A stretch of 7,389 nt of DNA from Candidatus Zixiibacteriota bacterium (GTDB lineage: Bacteria; Zixibacteria; MSB-5A5; SM1-73), in assembly GCA_022866585.1 (NCBI GenBank), contig JALHUP010000341.1:1-7389 (forward strand). The letters run 5' to 3'. This document shows positions 1 to 4,869 of this stretch, piece by piece; position 1 is the first letter of the stretch; every line of letters starts with the position of its first letter. The notes below the pieces were generated by a model. That model had not been told where the DNA came from, searched no databases, and was given only the letters and a program-made list of their open reading frames with translations. A program made the position numbers and the translations under genes.

Positions 1-172
1 CATCTTTTTTATGCATTTTGAACACCCTTTATTGAACTGCTTTAACAAACTATAACTAAAATAGCCATAATATATTGAAAAATAAAGTACTTACAAAACT
101 GGGCAGCAACACTTTTTATCCTTTAAGCCCGCAATGACAGTCAGTTTGCTACGTTTGTATTAGTTGGTCTTC
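1..172. other. Non-coding sequence downstream of ilvE
   Basis: AT-rich sequence after the ilvE TAG. I see no gene, no strong terminator and no repeat. A GGGC/GCCC pair (101-104, 128-131) with a long loop is too weak to call. Confidence 0.5.
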
Positions 173-1096
173 CTACTTTACATAAGTCAACCAGCCATAT
201 TTATCTTCTGCCTCTCCGGATACTATCTCAAAAAATCTGTCCTGCAGTTTTTTAGTTATCGGTCCCCTGGTTCCGGTTCCAATAGGGATTTTGTCTATGG
301 AGCTTATAGGGGTTATTTCTGCCGCACTGCCGGTGAAGAAAACCTCGTCCGCAATGTATAAAGCCTCACGCGGTATGCTCTCCTCGATGACTTTCAGTCC
401 CATCTCGTGCGCCAATGTTATTACCGTATTCCTGACAATTCCCGGCAAGATAGAGGAACCGAAGGAGGGCGTGATCAAAGCTCCGTCCCTTACTATGAAT
501 ACATTCTCTCCGCTTCCTTCACTGACGTAGCCATAAATGTCCAAAGCTATCCCCTCCACATAACCATGGTCTTTAGCCTCCAGCTTGATGAGCTGGGCAT
601 TCATATAGTTAGCACCGGACTTAGCCATGGTTGGCATGGTGTTGGGAGCCATTCTATTCCATGAGGAGACACACACCGGCACTCCTTTCTCCAACGCTTC
701 CGGTCCCAGATATTTCCCCCATCTCCAAACTGCAATGCAAACGTCTACCGGGCACCCGGTGGGGTCCACGCCCAATTGTTCATATCCGCGATACGCCACC
801 GGCCTGATATAACATTCTTCCAACTTATTGATCTTTATTAGATCAATGATGGCTTGATTTATTTGCTCTTTGGTGTAAGGAATCTTCATGCGATAGATTT
901 TGCAGGAGTTGAACAGTCTGTCCGTATGTGCTTGTAATCTAAAGATGGCTGGACCGTTTTTCGTTTTGTAACATCGTTCCCCCTCAAAAAGACTGGAGCC
1001 ATAGTGAACCACATGGGAGAGGACATGAATTTTGGCATCATCCCAGTTCACCAATTTTCCATTCATCCAGATTTTTTCAACCTTTTCGAAAGGCAT
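173..1096 (-). CDS. ilvE: Branched-chain amino acid aminotransferase (PLP fold type IV)
   Basis: Catalyses reversible transamination of leucine, isoleucine and valine with 2-oxoglutarate in the cytosol. It is the last step of their synthesis or the first of their breakdown. The 307-residue product is full length for the E. coli-type family and aligns with it from end to end. Near the N-terminus are an IWMNGK-type start and HVLSHVVHYGSSLFEG (25-39). YIRP is at 96-99. SSWNR and the PNTMPTMAKSG block carry the PLP-binding lysine K159. The class IV signature runs from EGIALD to SEGSGENVF with E193, followed by LPGI (218-220) and FFTGSAAEITPI. The ATG is supported by an AAGGAGG Shine-Dalgarno four bases upstream; the stop is TAG. 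It lies downstream of, and co-directional with, the ptb-like gene, 169 bp away, so co-transcription is possible but not shown. D-amino acid aminotransferase and ADC lyase are less likely given the length and the close match to IlvE. Confidence 0.96.
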   Translation of the reverse strand: MPFEKVEKIWMNGKLVNWDDAKIHVLSHVVHYGSSLFEGERCYKTKNGPAIFRLQAHTDRLFNSCKIYRMKIPYTKEQINQAIIDLIKINKLEECYIRPVAYRGYEQLGVDPTGCPVDVCIAVWRWGKYLGPEALEKGVPVCVSSWNRMAPNTMPTMAKSGANYMNAQLIKLEAKDHGYVEGIALDIYGYVSEGSGENVFIVRDGALITPSFGSSILPGIVRNTVITLAHEMGLKVIEESIPREALYIADEVFFTGSAAEITPISSIDKIPIGTGTRGPITKKLQDRFFEIVSGEAEDKYGWLTYVK

Positions 1097-1100
1097 AGTT

Positions 1101-1107
1101 CCTCCTT
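1101..1107 (-). promoter_or_regulatory. Shine-Dalgarno of ilvE
   Basis: AAGGAGG on the minus strand, four bases before the ilvE ATG. It is a near-perfect anti-16S match and fixes the start. The sequence immediately upstream is the CCT-rich strand of the heptamer repeat. Confidence 0.85.
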
Positions 1108-1142
1108 AAATAGGTTTTAGGTGTTAGGTAAAAGGTGTAAGG
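1108..1142. repeat. Five-unit imperfect 7-nt tandem repeat in the ilvE leader
   Basis: Reading the plus strand, five consecutive heptamers end in AGG: AAATAGG, TTTTAGG, TGTTAGG, TAAAAGG, TGTAAGG. The AGG recurs exactly every seven bases (1112, 1119, 1126, 1133, 1140), giving a consensus close to TNWWAGG. In the ilvE mRNA orientation the array reads as CCT triplets spaced by seven and abuts the AAGGAGG ribosome-binding site. The periodicity is seen directly; any role in translation is inference. Confidence 0.8.
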
Positions 1143-1198
1143 CAATTTTTGTTTTCGTTTTCTTCTCCGCTTTAGTAGCTGAAATCCTTGAATCGAAA

Positions 1199-1252
1199 CC
1201 TCTCCCCTACCCCCTCTTCATGAAATGGAGAGGGGGATAAAAGGGGGTGAGG
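1199..1252. repeat. REP-like GC-rich palindromic element between ptb and ilvE
   Basis: A two-tier inverted repeat. The inner stem pairs 1210-1221 with 1225-1236: CCCCCTCT with AGAGGGGG, extended by one T-G wobble and CAT/ATG, leaving a GAA loop. The outer stem pairs 1199-1207 with 1244-1252 and has a single T-T mismatch. It starts 13 bases after the ptb stop and has no T-run on either side, so it is not a classic intrinsic terminator. CTCACCCCCTTTTATCCCC-type palindromes of this kind are commonly dispersed in many copies in bacterial genomes. It may protect the ptb mRNA 3' end or uncouple ptb and ilvE expression; that is inference. Confidence 0.75.
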
Positions 1253-1265
1253 TAAAATTCAGCAC

Positions 1266-2168
1266 CTATCCTTTGCAACTTGCCACTCCAAGTGCTATGG
1301 ACATAAATTTCGTTTCATGCGAATCCGCACGGGAGGTCAAAATTACTGGGACTTTGGTTCCTGCCACAATAGCCGCACATTTGGCAAAAGCAAATTCAAT
1401 TAAAGTTTTATAAATGGCGTTGCCGGTTTCGATATTGGGACAAAGAATTATATCCGCATTCCCCGCCACCTGGCTTTTTATTCCCTTTATTTCAGCGGAT
1501 TTTTCAGAGATAGCGTTATCCAAACCTAAGGGACCGTCCACGACTGCACCTTTGATCTGACCGCGTTGTGCCATCTTGGAAAGACAGGCACAATCAACAG
1601 TAGCAGGCATTTTCTCCGGATTAACTTTCTCCACCGCCGCTATGCATGCCACCAGAGGAGTTTCAATTCCCAAAAAATGCAAAACATCAACGGCATTCTG
1701 GATGATTTGGGCTTTTTCCATCAAAGAGGGAGAGATATTTATGGCGGCATCTGTAATCATTAAGAGCTTAGGATATCTGGGGATTTCAAAAACTGCCACA
1801 TGACTTAAGAGTTTACCCGTGCCCAATCCTTTTTCCTTGTCCAGAATTGCCTTCATAAAATGAGCGGTTCTCACCAAACCTTTCATCATCAAATCCGCTT
1901 CCCCCCTATTTATAAGCTCACTGCATTTAAGGGAAGCCACAAATCCATCGGTTTCCTCCTCAATTTCAAATTTTTGTATATCGATTTTGTTCTTTATAGC
2001 TAATTTTTCGATCTTCTCTTTTGTCCCCACCAAGATTCCCTGTATAATCTTTTCTTTTCGGGCTTGTTCCAAAGCCAAAAGAATCTCTTCATCCTCTGCT
2101 AAGGCTACTGCCACTTTTTTGGGTCCGATTTTTTTTGCCAAATCCAAAATGTCATTTAGTGATTTCAT
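1266..2168 (-). CDS. ptb: Phosphate butyryl/acetyltransferase family protein (Ptb-like)
   Basis: Transfers acyl groups between CoA and phosphate (acyl-CoA + Pi to acyl-phosphate + CoA) in the cytosol. The product is 300 residues, the usual Ptb length and shorter than typical Pta. Family blocks seen in order: GPKKVAVALAEDEE near the N-terminus (15-28), GEADLMMKGLVRTAHFMKAIL (89-109), LSHVAVFE (121-128), ITDAAINISP (138-147), DGPLGLDNAIS (211-221), ADIILCPNIETGNAIYK (238-254), and a C-terminal PVILTSRADSHETKFMSIALG (274-294). These favour the butyryl/branched-acyl type over acetyl, but substrate cannot be fixed from sequence. No butyrate kinase is adjacent in the window; the next gene downstream is ilvE, pointing to branched-chain acyl-CoAs (isobutyryl, isovaleryl) as possible substrates. 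The start matches the family N-terminus, but the ribosome-binding site is poor: only GGAAAG about 14 bases upstream. The stop is TAG. Confidence 0.9.
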   Translation of the reverse strand: MKSLNDILDLAKKIGPKKVAVALAEDEEILLALEQARKEKIIQGILVGTKEKIEKLAIKNKIDIQKFEIEEETDGFVASLKCSELINRGEADLMMKGLVRTAHFMKAILDKEKGLGTGKLLSHVAVFEIPRYPKLLMITDAAINISPSLMEKAQIIQNAVDVLHFLGIETPLVACIAAVEKVNPEKMPATVDCACLSKMAQRGQIKGAVVDGPLGLDNAISEKSAEIKGIKSQVAGNADIILCPNIETGNAIYKTLIEFAFAKCAAIVAGTKVPVILTSRADSHETKFMSIALGVASCKG

Positions 2169-2216
2169 TTCTAAAGGAATCTTTCCGAAATAGATATTAG
2201 AGCCTTAATTTCATTC

Positions 2217-2244
2217 TTGACAGCTCTCTTAAAATCGTTATAAT
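2217..2244 (+). promoter_or_regulatory. Consensus sigma-70-type promoter for the zinc-ribbon/GT-C genes
   Basis: TTGACA at 2217-2222 and TATAAT at 2239-2244 are both perfect consensus hexamers, with a 16-base spacer. The expected start site is about 2250-2252, right at the first downstream Shine-Dalgarno (GGAGAGG, 2251-2257). The transcript would therefore begin almost on the ribosome-binding site of the 14-codon leader ORF and continue into the gene at 2310. Confidence 0.75.
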
Positions 2245-2265
2245 ATAAAAGGAGAGGATTGACAA
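2237..2265 (-). promoter_or_regulatory. Possible promoter for ptb, overlapping the divergent promoter
   Basis: On the minus strand, TTGTCA (2260-2265) and TATAAC (2237-2242) are separated by 17 bases, each one mismatch from the sigma-70 consensus. It would start transcription near 2230 and give ptb a leader of about 60 bases. Its -10 shares bases with the -10 of the plus-strand promoter. It is weaker than its partner and may be chance in an AT-rich stretch. Confidence 0.45.
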
Positions 2266-2309
2266 TGCAACAAAATAAAACCAGATGGATACTTTACATG
2301 GAGATTTAA
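2265..2309 (+). CDS. Putative 14-residue leader peptide ORF
   Basis: ATG at 2265 follows GGAGAGG by seven bases, a better ribosome-binding site than that of the next gene. It encodes MQQNKTRWILYMEI and ends with TAA at 2307-2309, immediately followed by the ATG of the zinc-ribbon gene in the same frame. The arrangement suggests a translated leader or translational coupling. The peptide has no run of a single amino acid and I see no attenuator hairpin, so classic amino-acid attenuation is not supported. Alternatives are chance, or an N-terminal extension lost to a stop codon. Too short to judge by composition. Confidence 0.35.
   Translation: MQQNKTRWILYMEI
2300..2303 (+). promoter_or_regulatory. 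Shine-Dalgarno of the zinc-ribbon gene, inside the leader ORF
   Basis: GGAG six bases before the ATG at 2310. It lies within the last codons of the leader ORF, so ribosomes finishing the leader would cover it. This supports the start at 2310, which begins the Cys-pair motif. Confidence 0.55.
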
Positions 2310-2690
2310 ATGAGGCTTTGTCCTTTCTGCAAAAAGACTTTAAATGATGACAGCAACTTTTGTGAAGTTTGTGGGTATTCGCTTGTTTTGGCTTTACCCA
2401 TATTAGCCCTTCCTCATAAGAAGTTAAGTTTGTTGCTTGCTTGCGCCAGCATCATCTCTGGGATTTCGGCTTGTGTTTTTTCCTTATTTCCGGTCCTCTA
2501 TTGGACCAGTTTTCCGTTAGTCATATTAGCCATCGGACTTGCGGGAGTTACCTTAGAGACTGTGTCCGGAAAATTCGATACCCTTCTGATCAAGATTTTG
2601 GCTATACTGGGTCTGGCTTTTGGGATCTTAGGTTACATATCATTCATGTTCCTTCGTTCCAATGTCCCCGGCATCGGGTATACCATGTAA
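2310..2690 (+). CDS. Small zinc-ribbon membrane protein, function unknown
   Basis: A 126-residue protein I cannot assign to a named function. The N-terminus is a short zinc ribbon: CPFC (C4, C7) and CEVC (C18, C21), 10 residues between the pairs, in the pattern typical of zinc_ribbon_2-type domains. Three hydrophobic segments follow, at roughly 39-60, 64-85 and 92-115, with a short polar tail. Such zinc-ribbon plus multi-helix proteins (DUF4190-like layout) are common small membrane proteins with no known activity; the ribbon would face the cytoplasm. It sits behind a consensus promoter and a coupled leader ORF. The GT-C-like gene starts 60 bases after its TAA, so the two probably share a transcript. 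No functional link between them can be read from sequence. Confidence 0.8.
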   Translation: MRLCPFCKKTLNDDSNFCEVCGYSLVLALPILALPHKKLSLLLACASIISGISACVFSLFPVLYWTSFPLVILAIGLAGVTLETVSGKFDTLLIKILAILGLAFGILGYISFMFLRSNVPGIGYTM

Positions 2691-2750
2691 TAAACTAAGA
2701 TACCCTCTGTGGTGATGCATTGGAAAGAATATTAACTTAAGATTTCTCCA

Positions 2751-4487
2751 ATGTGGTACGCACTGATCAAAGTCATTAAGTTTCATAGACTGAATATAGC
2801 CGTTATTTTATGTTATTTTCTTTTCACTTTAATTTTTACCTTTCCTCTATTCTTACATATTTCCACCTCAACCCCTTTGGCTGACCGTCAAGGGGATCAA
2901 TTTCAATCTATGTGGATGTTTTGGTGGTTCAAAACTGCTCTGTTAAATTTGAAAACAAATCCCCTGTACACAAATTTTGTATACTATCCTCATGGCTCCA
3001 GTTTAATTTATCATATGCCCATTTTCCTTAGCTTGCTTGCTCTCCCCTTTCAATATTTGTTTGGCTCCCCTGCCGGTTTGATCATCGGTTATAATCTCAT
3101 ATTGATGTTCACCTTCGTCTTAAGTGGATTCGGAGTATATTTGCTGACCAAGTATTTAGTCAAAGACCCTGTAACCGCTTTTATTTGCGGATTGCTCTTT
3201 GCTTTCTGCCCTTATCGTTTGTGGCATTTGAACCATTTAAATCTATTAAGCACCGAATGGATCCCTTTTTACATATTGTACCTGATTAAATCGGTAGACG
3301 AGAAGTCCTTAAAGAATTTCCTCTGGACGGGAGCTTTTTTTATTTTTACATTTTTATCCGATTTTACTTGTGCTTTGTTTCTTGTCCTATTTACTCTGAT
3401 CTATCTTATATATCTATTGGTAAAATCCAGAAAGCAACTATTGGATAAAAAAGTTATAAGAAATTCCTCTATAGCGCTATTCACTGTAATCATAATATTG
3501 TCGCCCCTTTTATATAGTTTATCTTCCACTAAGATTGCTTGGCCGCAACCCTCAATGGATGAGTTGGGGCGTTACTCCGCAAATTTATTGGGCTATTTTT
3601 TACCGGTCAAAGAAAGGTCTCTTCTGGGTAGTCATCTTCTTCCTTCCCAGCGCGATTATAATGCAGTAGCTGGGGGAGAGATATTTTTGGGCTATATTTT
3701 GCTTTTTTCCGTGCTATATACTTGGATAAAGCTTCGAGGGAAGAAGATAAAATTTTGGTTTTTTAGTTCCCTGGTTTTTCTTTTGCTCTCATTGGGTCAC
3801 ACGCTCCACATTTATAACCATTCTTATTATTCCAAGTGGCTTCCTTATAATCTCTTATATACCCATGTTCCTCTTCTTCAGATAGGTCGAACGCCCTGTC
3901 GTTTTTCGCTTATGGCCACTCTTTGTTTGATCATCTTTTCTAGTTATGGATTAACTCGATTTTTTAACTTGCACAATACTAAAGATAAGAATCTTTCCGA
4001 TTTAAAGAATTTCTTCAGGGGCTTTCTGGTCAGGAAAGGAATGCCCCTGGTTGTGGTGATGCTGGCTTGTTCAGAGTTTATTGTGCTTCCTACAACATTA
4101 ATTAAGGTAGATATCCCGGAATGCTACAAAAAGATAAAGGATACGCAAGGAGAGTTTGCTATCTTAGAGCTACCCGCTTCTTTCTCTGGAGTGGGATTAA
4201 TAGGTAACGTTTATATGTTTTATCAAACCGTCCACGAGAAAAAAATAGTTAACGGTTATCTTACTCGCCATTCTCCTAATAGTATGGATTTTCTCAAAGA
4301 GCTCTTTCCTGAAGAAAATATAACGCTGGATAGCAGATTCAGAGATAAATTAGCCCAAAGTAATGTAAAGCAGGTGATAGTCCATGAATATCAGAAACGG
4401 CTGGAAGGGACACTGGAAAATGAAGATACAAGCTGCTTAGTTATTAAAGAGAAACCCTCAAGCATTAAAGTTTTTCAGTCATTTTAA
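2751..4487 (+). CDS. Polytopic membrane protein, probable GT-C-fold glycosyltransferase
   Basis: A 578-residue inner-membrane protein with about 11-12 predicted helices, the first at roughly 13-35 and the last near 430-449, then a soluble C-terminal domain (about 450-578). After the first helix comes a loop with FPLFLH, GDQFQSMWMFWW (D49, W58, W59), NPLYTNFVYYPHG (70-82) and later FAFCPYRLWHLNHLNLL (150-166). This arrangement recurs in GT-C-like, YfhO/DUF-type membrane proteins; an acidic residue in the first outer loop is the usual catalytic candidate, here D45 or D49. Also seen are IGRTPCRF (378-385) and, in the tail, ILELPAS with YQTVHEKKIVNGYLTR (491-506), also characteristic of that group. 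It probably transfers sugar from a lipid-phosphate donor, but the acceptor is unknown. The ATG at 2751 is the first start after an in-frame TAA at 2733; its ribosome-binding site is weak. The gene is AT-rich. Confidence 0.85.
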   Translation: MWYALIKVIKFHRLNIAVILCYFLFTLIFTFPLFLHISTSTPLADRQGDQFQSMWMFWWFKTALLNLKTNPLYTNFVYYPHGSSLIYHMPIFLSLLALPFQYLFGSPAGLIIGYNLILMFTFVLSGFGVYLLTKYLVKDPVTAFICGLLFAFCPYRLWHLNHLNLLSTEWIPFYILYLIKSVDEKSLKNFLWTGAFFIFTFLSDFTCALFLVLFTLIYLIYLLVKSRKQLLDKKVIRNSSIALFTVIIILSPLLYSLSSTKIAWPQPSMDELGRYSANLLGYFLPVKERSLLGSHLLPSQRDYNAVAGGEIFLGYILLFSVLYTWIKLRGKKIKFWFFSSLVFLLLSLGHTLHIYNHSYYSKWLPYNLLYTHVPLLQIGRTPCRFSLMATLCLIIFSSYGLTRFFNLHNTKDKNLSDLKNFFRGFLVRKGMPLVVVMLACSEFIVLPTTLIKVDIPECYKKIKDTQGEFAILELPASFSGVGLIGNVYMFYQTVHEKKIVNGYLTRHSPNSMDFLKELFPEENITLDSRFRDKLAQSNVKQVIVHEYQKRLEGTLENEDTSCLVIKEKPSSIKVFQSF

Positions 4488-4593
4488 TTTCGACGATTCT
4501 AAAAAGTAACGTCTCGTTGGCTATGAGAGATCCTTTGATTGTAAGGTCCAGAGTATTTACTATATTACCGTATCTATTAAACAAGGTTTCTAT

Positions 4594-4756
4594 GTTTATC
4601 GTTTATCGGCTTGGGTTTCGGCTACGTATCGTGTATCGTCTGTCGGTTTCGTCTGTTATATTTTAGACGATGCGTATGCATTCATACGAATAAACGACTG
4701 ACGATAACTTTTTAAACGATACCTAACCGAAACCGTAACCTTTTTAAACGAAACCC
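4594..4756. repeat. Field of short imperfect direct and inverted repeats
   Basis: Exact tandem heptamers: GTTTATC twice (4594-4607) and GTATCGT twice (4626-4639). A 12-base direct repeat CTTTTTAAACGA occurs at 4708-4719 and 4740-4751, 32 bases apart. Hairpins: TCGTCT/AGACGA (4649-4654 with 4665-4670) and CGTATG/CATACG (4673-4678 with 4683-4688). Larger arms: GGGTTTCG (4613-4620) with CGAAACCC (4749-4756), and 4634-4652 roughly complementary to 4686-4706. The left half is T/G-rich and the right half A/C-rich, so the whole forms an imperfect inverted structure centred near 4680. It could be a degenerate mini-element or a minisatellite. Confidence 0.6.
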
Positions 4757-4805
4757 AAAAGATGCAATCCTTATTTAATTAACAAAGCATTATATAAAAT
4801 AAATC

Positions 4806-4838
4806 AGGGCTGGTCAACTTCGACCAGCCCTTTCTTTT
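4806..4838. terminator. Strong intrinsic terminator, probably bidirectional
   Basis: A perfect 10-bp stem, AGGGCTGGTC (4806-4815) with GACCAGCCCT (4822-4831), around a six-base loop AACTTC. On the plus strand it runs into TTTCTTTT. On the minus strand it is preceded by AAAAGAAA and followed by ATTTATTTT. It lies 32 bases beyond the protease stop codon (minus strand), its most likely client, and also faces read-through from the GT-C-like gene, which ends 319 bases away. Confidence 0.88.
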
Positions 4839-4869
4839 GGCTATAAGCTAACTACTACATTCCGAGTTT

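Larger units (their letters stand above)
4488..4869. other. 382-bp non-coding region between convergent genes
   Basis: No credible gene is seen. The first 100 bases are unremarkable. Positions 4594-4756 hold short imperfect direct and inverted repeats, and 4806-4838 a strong terminator hairpin. The region separates the GT-C-like gene (plus) from the dockerin protease gene (minus), so it need contain only 3' signals. Confidence 0.7.

Noticed and set aside
101..131. Terminator for ilvE from GGGC/GCCC
   Set aside because: Only four base pairs around a 23-base loop, with no adjoining T-run on the minus strand.
1199..1252. Intrinsic terminator between ptb and ilvE
   Set aside because: The stem is strong, but neither strand has a T-run after it; a REP-like element fits better.
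2441..2698. Second plus-strand frame within the zinc-ribbon gene
   Set aside because: Overlaps the zinc-ribbon gene almost entirely in another frame, and the product lacks any recognisable motif.
4594..4756. CRISPR array
   Set aside because: Repeat units are 7-12 bases, imperfect and not regularly spaced by unique spacers; no cas genes are nearby.
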